Positions 42,936-49,849 of a stretch of DNA of 64,000 nt are shown here, piece by piece. The number at the start of each line of letters is the position of its first letter. Positions within the stretch are counted from its first letter, which is position 1. The DNA is taken from positions 87,568 through 151,567 of the forward strand of contig JAFXPO010000016.1 in the NCBI GenBank assembly GCA_017527825.1, written 5' to 3'. Source of the DNA: Oscillospiraceae bacterium (GTDB lineage: Bacteria; Bacillota; Clostridia; Oscillospirales; Oscillospiraceae). A program made the translations under genes and the position numbers. The notes below the pieces were generated by a model, which worked only from the letters and a program-made list of their open reading frames with translations, made no database searches and was not told the origin of the DNA.

Positions 42936-43817
42936 TTATCCGATTTTGCGAATGAAATTGCCCTCGATGCGCACGCCCTCCTGCACGATGAAGAACGCGT
43001 GGGGGTCCAGCTCGGTGACGATGCGGCGCAGATCCTCCACCTCGAACTTGGACACCGCGACGCACATCACGCGGATGGGCTTGCCGGTGTAGGCGCCCAT
43101 GCCCTCCCAGTAGGTCACGCCGCGGTTGAGCTCGCGCATGATGTGCTGGGGCAGTTCAGGGTCCTCGTCGCGGGTGAAGATCATCAGCTGCACGGTGATC
43201 CCCTGCTGATGCGCACGATCCACCATGAAGGAGGAGATCACGTTGTAGATCACGGAGTAGAGCGCCGTCTGCACGTTGAAAACGATCGCGCAGATGGAAT
43301 ACAGCACAGCGTTGAAGCTGACGGAGAAGCGCCCCACGGTGAAATGGCTGCCCCGCTTGGTGAGCCAGAGTCCGAGGATGTCCAGACCGCCGCTGGAGCA
43401 GCCGCTCGTGAGCGTCAGTCCCAGACCGAAGCCGCCGATGATGCCGCCGACGAGACAGCAGGCGATGCGCTCTTCGAGAATCGGTGTCGCCGGCGAGGTC
43501 AGGATGCTGTAGAAAAACGACGAGCTGAGCGTGCAGATCAGCGTCCGCACCACAAACACGCGCCCCAGCGCCTTCCATGCCAGCAGGATGAGCGGAAGGT
43601 TCAGCAGCAGATACAGCGCTCCGGCGATGTCCACCCCCGCGGGCAGCGCGACGCGGCTGGCGATAAACGTGCGCAGCAGCTGGCTGACGCCGAGGATGCC
43701 GCCGCTGAACAGTCCCATCGGGACGATGAAGTAGTTGACGCCGAAGGCGTTGATGAATGTGCCGATGATGCCGATGATCAGTCTGGTCCACCGGTTTTGC
43801 AGGGCTTTGTGAAGCAT
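42936..43817 (-). CDS. YitT family membrane protein (DUF161 + DUF2179)
   Basis: 293 residues: five or six helices in the first 200 residues (NAFGVNYFIVPMGLFSGGILG about 23-43; GLTLTSGCSSGGLDILGLWL about 135-154, the DUF161 signature) and a cytoplasmic DUF2179 domain from about 205. Transport or regulatory function unknown. AAAGGAG precedes the ATG. Confidence 0.9.
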   Translation of the reverse strand: MLHKALQNRWTRLIIGIIGTFINAFGVNYFIVPMGLFSGGILGVSQLLRTFIASRVALPAGVDIAGALYLLLNLPLILLAWKALGRVFVVRTLICTLSSSFFYSILTSPATPILEERIACCLVGGIIGGFGLGLTLTSGCSSGGLDILGLWLTKRGSHFTVGRFSVSFNAVLYSICAIVFNVQTALYSVIYNVISSFMVDRAHQQGITVQLMIFTRDEDPELPQHIMRELNRGVTYWEGMGAYTGKPIRVMCVAVSKFEVEDLRRIVTELDPHAFFIVQEGVRIEGNFIRKIG

Positions 43818-43888
43818 GAGCGCGCTCCTTTATATAAATAGTGTGTATCGGTCGATGTATGGCGTCCTTATTCCGGCAAGGGCTCCCT

Positions 43889-44257
43889 TTATCGGATTTG
43901 GACCGCAATCGCGGTCGCAATCTCATACGCGAGGTTCACCGGAACCGCGTTTCCTATCATTTTGTACGCGTTGTTGACATCCTGATAAATCAACTGAAAG
44001 TCATCCGGGTTTTTGATCCTGACGTCTTTTATCAAAAAGTTTGGTGCGTCCAATGATGTAATCAGTTCCGTATTATCAAACGTATTCCATTTTTCTTCGT
44101 TGATCACGCACATAAACTGAAACGCTTTGCTGTCGTCGCTTTCATATACATAGAAGGCGTCCCCCAGATTGTTGGCACGATTCTTGCCGGAATAGTAAGA
44201 CAAAACATCAACAACGGGATTCTTCACAAGATTATAAATTGCGTTGATGATATTCAT
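43889..44257 (-). pseudogene. Deletion scar of an NgoPII-type restriction-modification system
   Basis: 122 residues in one frame made of three pieces. Residues 1-37 ([29 protein letters not shown]) match the start of NgoPII-family restriction endonucleases. About 38-92 ([24 protein letters not shown]) look like the end of the same family. About 93-122 ([20 protein letters not shown]) are the C-terminal IGNAVPP motif of a cytosine-5 DNA methyltransferase. Two in-frame deletions would explain this. It keeps a start and ribosome site but lacks both catalytic cores. AT-rich compared with its neighbours, so probably acquired. Piece assignment is from memory of the families. Confidence 0.65.
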
Positions 44258-44311
44258 GCCGCATCGCTCCCGTCATTGCAAATTTCTTTTGCGCCAGAGT
44301 CCATGAGTTTT

Positions 44312-44350
44312 AAAAAGGATTGCTACTTTTGTAAAATAGCAATCCTTTTT
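44312..44350 (-). terminator. Rho-independent terminator of the tRNA-Thr/tRNA-Tyr unit
   Basis: AAAAAGGATTGCTA (44312-44325) pairs perfectly with TAGCAATCCTTTTT (44337-44350), directly after the encoded CCA of tRNA-Tyr on the minus strand. Confidence 0.88.
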
Positions 44351-44434
44351 GGTGGGGGAAGGTGGATTCGAACCACCGAAGTCACTGACAACAGATTTAC
44401 AGTCTGCCCCCTTTGGCCACTCGGGAATTCCCCC
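44350..44434 (-). tRNA. tRNA-Tyr (anticodon GTA)
   Basis: Acceptor arm GGGGGAA / TTCCCCC, long variable arm as in class II tRNAs, anticodon loop ACTGTAAATC, T-arm GGTTCGAATCC, and an encoded CCA after the discriminator A. Co-transcribed with tRNA-Thr 28 bases upstream. Confidence 0.96.
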
Positions 44435-44462
44435 CTATTCAATTCGCTGCACAAAGAGGTGA

Positions 44463-44538
44463 TGGAGCTGGTAGACGGACTCGAACCCCCGACCTGCTGA
44501 TTACAAATCAGCTGCTCTACCAACTGAGCTATACCAGC
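44463..44538 (-). tRNA. tRNA-Thr (anticodon TGT)
   Basis: 76 bases with encoded CCA. Acceptor GCTGGTA / TACCAGC, D-arm AGCTCAGTTGGTAGAGC, anticodon loop TTTGTAA, T-arm GGGTTCGAGTCC. First of two tandem tRNAs on the minus strand. Confidence 0.96.
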
Positions 44539-44675
44539 ATTTCCACAGCTCATTTAGATTAGCAGATACTGGGCGTTTTGTCAAGGCTATTTTTCATTTT
44601 TTCTTCTTTTTGCTTGCCCGCCGCCGCGGGATATAGTATGATGGACGAAAATCCAAGCCTGTGAGGATGGTTTCT

Positions 44676-45950
44676 ATGAAGATCAAAACCAAAACGCTGC
44701 CCTACGAGGAGGTGCTGCGCCTGCCCCACCCCGCGCACAAGCCGCCGCAGCGTCCCAATCCCCTGCTGCGCGCCACGTTTCGCCTCGCCACGGCGGGCGA
44801 CCTGAAAAGCGCGCGCTTCACCTACCGGACCGAGCGCATGGACGCCGTGGGCGACGGACCGTATCTCATTTTGATGAACCACTCCAGCTTCATCGATCTG
44901 GAGATCGCGGCGGAGGTCTTTCGCAAGAAGCCCTACTGCATCGTCTGCACCTCCGACGGCTTTGTGGGCAAGGAGGGCGTGATGCGCGGCATCGGCTGCA
45001 TCCCGACGAACAAATTCGTCACCGACGTGTCCCTGATCGCCGACATGCGCCACGCGCTGCGGGAGGAGCGTTGCAGCGTCCTGCTCTATCCTGAGGCGAG
45101 CTACAGCTTCGACGGTCGCGCCACGCCGCTGCCCCGCAGGTTAGGCGTCATGCTCAAGCGGCTGGACGTACCGGTGGTGGGCGTGCTGACCGAGGGCGCG
45201 TTCGCCCGCGACCCGCTCTACAACTGCCTGCAAAAACGAGACGTTGCCGTGTCCGCCACCGTGCGCGGGCTGCTGACGCGGCAGGAGATCGCGGAAAAAT
45301 CCGTGGCGGAGCTGGACGCCATCCTCGACGGAATGTTCTCCTTCGACAACTTCACCTGGCAGGAGGAAAACCATATTGAAATCAACGAGCCGTTCCGCGC
45401 CGACGGGCTGCACCGCATCCTCTACAAGTGCGCCCACTGCGGCGCGGAGGGCGAGACCGAGGGCAAGGGCACGCGCCTCGTCTGCCGCCGCTGCGGGAAA
45501 GCATACGAGCTGGACGCGCTGGGGCGGCTGTGCGCCCTCGACGGCGAAACCGAGTTCCCCCACATCCCCGACTGGTACGCGTGGGAGCGTGAGGAGGTGC
45601 GCCGTGAGATCGAAGCGGGGACGTACCGTCTCGACGCCGAGGTGGACATCGGCATGCTGGTGGACTTCAAGGCGATCTACAAGGTCGGCTCCGGGCGGCT
45701 GGTACACGACGCGGACGGCTTCACGCTCCGCGGCTGCGGCGGCAGGCTGCACTTCACACGTCCCGCGAAGCAGTGCTACAGCCTCTACGCCGACTACTAC
45801 TGGTACGAGCTGGGGGACATGATCTGCATTGGCGACGCCGAGGCGCAGTATTACTGCTTCCCGAACGCCGGCGTTCCCGTCGCCAAGGCGCGGCTCGCCA
45901 CCGAGGAGCTTTACAAGCGGGCAAGGCGCGGGAGAAAAGAAAATTTGTAA
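44676..45950 (+). CDS. PlsC-like acyltransferase with zinc ribbon and C-terminal extension
   Basis: 424 residues. The acyltransferase block carries the HX4D motif NHSSFID (about 68-74) and a later LYPEASYSFDG (about 138-148) in place of the family's FPEGTRS. After about residue 240, a zinc-ribbon-like CAHCGAEG ... CRRCGKAYELD (about 248-280) follows, then a beta-rich domain of 140 residues. PlsC acylates lysophosphatidate; the altered motif and the added ribbon suggest a different acceptor. GAGGA precedes the ATG at 44676; in-frame GTG and ATG codons just upstream fall in the ribosome site. Monocistronic. Confidence 0.82.
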   Translation: MKIKTKTLPYEEVLRLPHPAHKPPQRPNPLLRATFRLATAGDLKSARFTYRTERMDAVGDGPYLILMNHSSFIDLEIAAEVFRKKPYCIVCTSDGFVGKEGVMRGIGCIPTNKFVTDVSLIADMRHALREERCSVLLYPEASYSFDGRATPLPRRLGVMLKRLDVPVVGVLTEGAFARDPLYNCLQKRDVAVSATVRGLLTRQEIAEKSVAELDAILDGMFSFDNFTWQEENHIEINEPFRADGLHRILYKCAHCGAEGETEGKGTRLVCRRCGKAYELDALGRLCALDGETEFPHIPDWYAWEREEVRREIEAGTYRLDAEVDIGMLVDFKAIYKVGSGRLVHDADGFTLRGCGGRLHFTRPAKQCYSLYADYYWYELGDMICIGDAEAQYYCFPNAGVPVAKARLATEELYKRARRGRKENL

Positions 45951-45966
45951 ACAATTTGCGAACCAC

Positions 45967-45995
45967 TTGCAAAATCAAATTCAGCAGAGTACAAT
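45967..45995 (+). promoter_or_regulatory. Promoter of the G3E GTPase operon
   Basis: TTGCAA (45967-45972) and TACAAT (45990-45995) with 17 bases between. Confidence 0.7.
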
Positions 45996-46005
45996 ACGTC
46001 TGCTG
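45982..46005 (+). promoter_or_regulatory. Operator candidate overlapping the -10
   Basis: CAGCAGA (45982-45988) and TCTGCTG (45999-46005) form a perfect 7-base inverted repeat with a 10-base centre that contains the -10 box. A repressor bound here would block the promoter; given the His-rich metallochaperone downstream, a metal-sensing regulator is a reasonable guess. Confidence 0.55.
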
Positions 46006-46037
46006 TTTCAAATGAAAGAACAAAGGGAGCGAACAAC

Positions 46038-47279
46038 ATGGCAAAAATTGATATCATCTCCGGCTTTCTGGGCGCAGGCAAGACCACGCTCATCAAAAAG
46101 CTGCTGGAGGAGGCTTATCAGGGCGAGAAGATCGTCCTGATCGAAAACGAGTTCGGCGAAATCAGCATCGACGGCGGCTTTTTGCAGGGTACCGGCGTGC
46201 AGATCAGTGAAATGTCCAGCGGCTGCATCTGCTGCTCGCTGGTGGGCGACTTCGGTGAGGCGCTCAAGGACGTGCAGGCGAAGTACAACCCCGACCGCAT
46301 CGTCATCGAGCCGAGCGGCGTGGGCAAGCTTTCCGACGTGATCCGCGCGGTGGAGGACGTGGCGAAGGAGGACAAGGAGATCGTTCTCAACAGCTTCATC
46401 ACCGTCGCCGACGCGAGCAAGTGCAAGGTGTATATGAAGAACTTCGGCGAGTTCTTCAACAACCAGGTCGAGCACGCGGGCTGCATCATCCTCTCCCGCA
46501 CGGGCAAGCTCAGCGAGGAGAAGATCAGCGCCGCCGTCGCGCTGCTGCGCGAGCACAACGCCACCGCCACCATCATCACGACCCCGTGGGAGCAGGTGGA
46601 CGGCAAGCAGATTCTCGCGTCCATGGAGCGCACCAGCGCGGACTTCATCCACGAGCTGAAGGAGATCATGGAGCATGAGGAGTTCGACGATGACGAGTGC
46701 GACGATCCCGATTGCTGCTGCCATCATCACGACCATGAGCACCATCACGGCAAGATGAAGGAAGCCCTTGAGGAGCTGGCGGCGAAGATCGAGGCTGAGG
46801 CGAAGACCCCCGCCGAAGCCGCCGAAATGCTCCGCGCCTTCGATCCGTCCGAGCACTGCTGCCACCATCACGACGACGAAGATGAGCACGAGCATCATCA
46901 CCATCATCACGACCATGATGAGGAGCACGAGCATCACCACCATGACCACGAGGAGCATGACGAGCACGGTCATCACCACCATCATCATCACCACGGGCAC
47001 GACGCCGACGAGGTGTTCACCGACTGGGGCGTGGAGACGCCGAAGTCCTTCCCCGCCGGCGAGCTGGAGCGTATCCTCACCGCGCTGGATTCCGGCGAAT
47101 ACGGCAAGATCGTCCGCTGCAAGGGCATCGTCAACGGCGGCGACGGCAAGTGGCTGCACTTCGACTACGTCCCGGAGGAGCACGAGGTGCGCGAGGGTAC
47201 GGCGGACGTCACGGGTCGTCTGTGCGTCATCGGCGCGGAACTGAAGGAAGAAAAACTGAAAGAATTGTTTGGAGTCTAA
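46038..47279 (+). CDS. G3E (CobW-like) GTPase with His-rich metal-binding region
   Basis: 413 residues. P-loop GFLGAGKT at 9-16, the metal-binding CxCC motif CICC at 63-66, the Walker B-like IEPSGVGK near 95, and a C-terminal CobW_C domain (about 330-410). Between them, about 215-325 contains dozens of His with Asp and Glu (HHHDHEHHH, HHHHHHDHDEEHEHHHHDH). G3E proteins hand Zn, Co or Ni to target enzymes at the cost of GTP; the His cluster would store or deliver metal. Four bases before the next GTPase gene. Possible targets here include the B12 enzymes, but this is inference. Confidence 0.92.
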   Translation: MAKIDIISGFLGAGKTTLIKKLLEEAYQGEKIVLIENEFGEISIDGGFLQGTGVQISEMSSGCICCSLVGDFGEALKDVQAKYNPDRIVIEPSGVGKLSDVIRAVEDVAKEDKEIVLNSFITVADASKCKVYMKNFGEFFNNQVEHAGCIILSRTGKLSEEKISAAVALLREHNATATIITTPWEQVDGKQILASMERTSADFIHELKEIMEHEEFDDDECDDPDCCCHHHDHEHHHGKMKEALEELAAKIEAEAKTPAEAAEMLRAFDPSEHCCHHHDDEDEHEHHHHHHDHDEEHEHHHHDHEEHDEHGHHHHHHHHGHDADEVFTDWGVETPKSFPAGELERILTALDSGEYGKIVRCKGIVNGGDGKWLHFDYVPEEHEVREGTADVTGRLCVIGAELKEEKLKELFGV

Positions 47280-47282
47280 ACC

Positions 47283-48206
47283 ATGGATATCCCTGTTTAC
47301 GCCGTCACCGGTTTTCTGGACGGCGGCAAGACGAATTTCATCAACGGCATTTTGCAGGACGGCTTCGCCAAGCAGGACAAGACGCTGCTCCTCTGCTGCG
47401 AGGAGGGCGACGAGGAATACGACGTTGACGCCATGCAGAACGTCACCGTCGAGATGATCGACGACCCGGAGCAGTTCACCAAGGAGAACCTCAAAAAGCT
47501 GGAGAAGAAGCACCATCCCCGGCAGGTGCTCATTGAGTACAACGGCATGTGGCCCTTTGAGCAGTTCAACGAGCTGCCCGCCAACTGGATTCTGTACCAG
47601 ATCATGACCTTTGTGTACGGTCCCAGCTTCGACGTCATGTCCCGCAACATGGGTCAGCTGATGATGGAGAAGATCAAGAACGCCGACATGCTGGTGTTCA
47701 ACCGCTGCACCCCCGATGTGGCGGAGCAGCTGCGCAAGCGCAACCTGCGCATGGTGAACCGCCGCGCGGACATGTTCATCGACTTCGAGGACGGCAACAC
47801 CGAGAACTATCTCACCGGCGACGAGTGCCCGTTTGATGTAACGCAGGAGCCGATCGACATTCCCGACGAGGACTTCGGCGTCTGGTATGTGGACGCGATG
47901 GATCACCCGGAGCACTACGACGGCAAGCGCGTGCGCATGAAGATGATCATGTGCCACTCGAAAAAGTACCCCGGCACCTACGTCCCCGGCCGCTTCGCCA
48001 TGGTCTGCTGCGCCAACGACACGCAGTTCCTCGGCGTGGTCGCCCGCGGCGACGCGCTGGCGCGGTTCAAGAACCGCGACTGGCTCGACGTGACCGCCGT
48101 GTGCAAAAAGGAATACTTCGAGGCCTATCAGGGGGACGGTCCGATCCTCTACGTCGAGGACGTGAAGCCCTGCGAGAAGCCGAAGGAAGAACTGGTTTCG
48201 TTCTGA
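47283..48206 (+). CDS. Second G3E-like GTPase with a DUF1980/TIGR03943-type C-terminus
   Basis: 307 residues. P-loop GFLDGGKT (9-16) but no CxCC motif: the matching region reads LLLCCEEGDEE (36-46). The C-terminal 100 residues (MDHPEHYDGKRVRMKMIM ... GRFAMVCCANDTQFLGVV) resemble the TIGR03943 / YcgQ domain, normally the partner of a YcgR-type permease and linked to metal handling. No permease is next to it. The paired, divergent architecture suggests a heteromeric metal-transfer module with the upstream His-rich GTPase. It ends in a terminator. Confidence 0.82.
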   Translation: MDIPVYAVTGFLDGGKTNFINGILQDGFAKQDKTLLLCCEEGDEEYDVDAMQNVTVEMIDDPEQFTKENLKKLEKKHHPRQVLIEYNGMWPFEQFNELPANWILYQIMTFVYGPSFDVMSRNMGQLMMEKIKNADMLVFNRCTPDVAEQLRKRNLRMVNRRADMFIDFEDGNTENYLTGDECPFDVTQEPIDIPDEDFGVWYVDAMDHPEHYDGKRVRMKMIMCHSKKYPGTYVPGRFAMVCCANDTQFLGVVARGDALARFKNRDWLDVTAVCKKEYFEAYQGDGPILYVEDVKPCEKPKEELVSF

Positions 48207-48208
48207 TG

Positions 48209-48240
48209 AAAAAAGTGACGGCTCACGCCGTCACTTTTTT
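48209..48240. terminator. Bidirectional rho-independent terminator
   Basis: AAAAAAGTGACGG pairs with CCGTCACTTTTTT, between convergent genes. Confidence 0.9.
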
Positions 48241-49282
48241 ATGCCCGCATTGCCTCGTCGAATCTGGCGATCCGATACGCCTCATCCTTGCCGAAATATT
48301 TTTCCAGCACCACCGCTCGCGGCAATCCGCGCACCGCGGTGAAGCCGTAGCGCATGGCGCATTCCAGCGCGTGCGCGTCGCTGCGCGGCAGCGCCGCTTG
48401 CAGTGTGTCGCAGCCCAGCGTGCGGGCACAGGCGATCGCCTGCCCCACCAGCCGGACGCCCAGATTGCGGTGCCGCGCGGTCTCGTCCAGCCAGAATTCC
48501 TCGATCGCCGCCACGCCGTCCTGCGGCGCGCCCACTGCCACCGCGCCGACGGTCTCGTCGTCCTGCATCACACAGAAGCGACCGACAGTCTCCCCGTCCG
48601 GCGCGAACCACACGCCCGGCTCCAATCCGCCCGGCGTCTTGGTCCACAGCTGCTTGTGCAGCGTGGTCAGCTCTTCGGGAAGGTGCGAGGCGTCGGTAGC
48701 GTAGACCACACGGATGCCGCTCTCGTCCGCCTCCAGCCTGGTGACGGAGGTGTTCTCGCCATGTCCGGTTTTATCGATCTCGGCAATGCTAAGCCCCTTC
48801 AATGCGCCCACCAGCAGCCGGAGCGCCATGCCATGTGAAAACAGCGCGACGGTATCGTAGGGGTGCGCCGCGATAATGTCACGCAGCGCCGCGAGCATCC
48901 GGTCGCGCACCTGCGCCATAGTCTCCGCGCCCTCGGCGCGCCAGTTGCCGGAGTCGGTGTTGAAGTTCACCATCTGCGCGCGATCGAATTTGGTGAGGTA
49001 CGTCCAGGTGCGGTCCTCCCACACGCCGACGCCCACCTCCCGCAGGCGCGGCTCCAGACGAAGCGTCAACCCGTGGGGGCGGGTGATGGCAAGCGCGGTG
49101 GTCTGGGTGCGGGTCAGGTCGCTGGAATACGCCGCGTCAATGTGCTCGTGCTCAAAGCGCTTCGCCAGCGCCGCGATCTGGCGGTAGCCGTTGTCGGTGA
49201 TGGTGCTGTCATAGTGCCCGTGGCAGCGGCGGTACAGGTTGCCCTCCGCCTCCGCGTGGCGGATGAGATAAACAGTGGTCAT
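48239..49282 (-). CDS. Fusion: histidine phosphatase + GNAT acetyltransferase
   Basis: 347 residues. About 1-200 is a phosphoglycerate-mutase-like histidine phosphatase: the RHG motif is LIRHAEAEGN (6-15) with the phospho-acceptor His, and the second His is in LFSHGMALR (about 147-155). About 205-340 has a GNAT fold: VGAVAVG ... IEEFWLDETARHRNLGVRLV (acetyl-CoA loop, here RNLGVR in place of the usual RGxGxG) and MRYGFTAVRG. Both halves seem complete. The combination suggests one protein acting on a phosphorylated, then acylated metabolite; substrate unknown. GAGGA precedes the ATG. Monocistronic. Confidence 0.87.
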   Translation of the reverse strand: MTTVYLIRHAEAEGNLYRRCHGHYDSTITDNGYRQIAALAKRFEHEHIDAAYSSDLTRTQTTALAITRPHGLTLRLEPRLREVGVGVWEDRTWTYLTKFDRAQMVNFNTDSGNWRAEGAETMAQVRDRMLAALRDIIAAHPYDTVALFSHGMALRLLVGALKGLSIAEIDKTGHGENTSVTRLEADESGIRVVYATDASHLPEELTTLHKQLWTKTPGGLEPGVWFAPDGETVGRFCVMQDDETVGAVAVGAPQDGVAAIEEFWLDETARHRNLGVRLVGQAIACARTLGCDTLQAALPRSDAHALECAMRYGFTAVRGLPRAVVLEKYFGKDEAYRIARFDEAMRA

Positions 49283-49344
49283 GTCGCGATCCTCTCTGTC
49301 TGTTTTTCTTCATTATAATGGAAGCGTTTCATTTTGGCAACCGG

Positions 49345-49374
49345 TGTATGGTTTGGCGCAAAGCGGGCATACTC
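49345..49374 (+). promoter_or_regulatory. Possible forespore (sigma-G-like) promoter
   Basis: TGTATG (49345-49350), 17 bases, then CATACTC (49368-49374) approximates the sigma-G consensus. It lies 30 bases before the small gene at 49404. Degenerate, so tentative. Confidence 0.25.
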
Positions 49375-49403
49375 TTTTCGTGGACGAAGGAGTGTGATCG
49401 AAT

Positions 49404-49577
49404 ATGAAGCGCGCTGCATTTTTACGCGGCATGGGCGCCGGCATGGTCGCCGGCGCGGCAGTCGGCGCCATTGTCATGTCCCGGCAGGGCACCATGAAAA
49501 CCGATGTGGGCAAAGCCTTACAGCGGATGGGTAACGCCATGGACTCCGCCTGGTACGACCTGACGCACGGCATGTAA
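49404..49577 (+). CDS. Small single-helix membrane protein, 57 aa
   Basis: AAGGAG about ten bases before the ATG. MKRAAFLRGMGAGMVAGAAV leads into one Gly/Ala-rich transmembrane segment (about 6-26), then a short amphipathic tail (MKTDVGKALQRMGNAMDSA). The pattern is that of small YtxH-like membrane proteins found in spore formers; function unknown. It is bounded by a terminator four bases after the stop. Confidence 0.7.
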   Translation: MKRAAFLRGMGAGMVAGAAVGAIVMSRQGTMKTDVGKALQRMGNAMDSAWYDLTHGM

Positions 49578-49580
49578 CGC

Positions 49581-49610
49581 AAAAAAGAGGCGCGAAAGCG
49601 TCTCTTTTTT
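49581..49610 (+). terminator. Rho-independent terminator
   Basis: AAAAAAGAGGCGC pairs with GCGTCTCTTTTTT (one G-T) around GAAA, after the 57-aa gene. Confidence 0.88.
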
Positions 49611-49622
49611 GTAAATTAAGGC

Positions 49623-49651
49623 TTGACTTCCGTTCCGGCTTCGCATATAAT
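49623..49651 (+). promoter_or_regulatory. Promoter of tRNA-Ser
   Basis: TTGACT (49623-49628) and TATAAT (49646-49651), 17-base spacer, 27 bases before the mature tRNA. Confidence 0.85.
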
Positions 49652-49678
49652 AGCATTCGCTGTTGAGCGCAACGATAT

Positions 49679-49770
49679 GCAGTGGTATCGAAGTGGTCAT
49701 AACGAGCACGACTGGAAATCGTGTGGTCGCCAAAAGCGGCCCGAGGGTTCGAATCCCTCCCACTGCGCCA
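49679..49770 (+). tRNA. tRNA-Ser (anticodon GGA)
   Basis: 92 bases with encoded CCA. Acceptor GCAGTGG / CCACTGC, anticodon loop CTGGAAA, a long variable arm (GTGGTCGCCAAAAGCGGCCC region) as required for serine, and T-arm GGGTTCGAATCCC. Own promoter and terminator. Confidence 0.96.
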
Positions 49771-49773
49771 GAG

Positions 49774-49807
49774 AAATCCCCCGAAACCGTCCGGTTTCGG
49801 GGGATTT
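49774..49807 (+). terminator. Rho-independent terminator after tRNA-Ser
   Basis: AAATCCCCCGAAACC pairs with GGTTTCGGGGGATTT, a 15-base perfect stem three bases after the tRNA. The following MATE gene starts only 43 bases later, so read-through may feed it. Confidence 0.88.
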
Positions 49808-49849
49808 GCTTGACATGGGAGCAAAACGGGCATGAGGAGGGGCGCGGAT

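Noticed and set aside
44350..44538. tRNA pair as an attachment site of an integrated element
   Set aside because: I found no integrase gene and no direct repeat of a tRNA 3' end within the window; only the restriction-modification remnant lies beside it.
46715..47000. Dense CATCAC-type repeats resembling a microsatellite or CRISPR
   Set aside because: They are codons of the His/Asp/Glu-rich metal-binding region of the G3E GTPase, in frame and without regular spacers.
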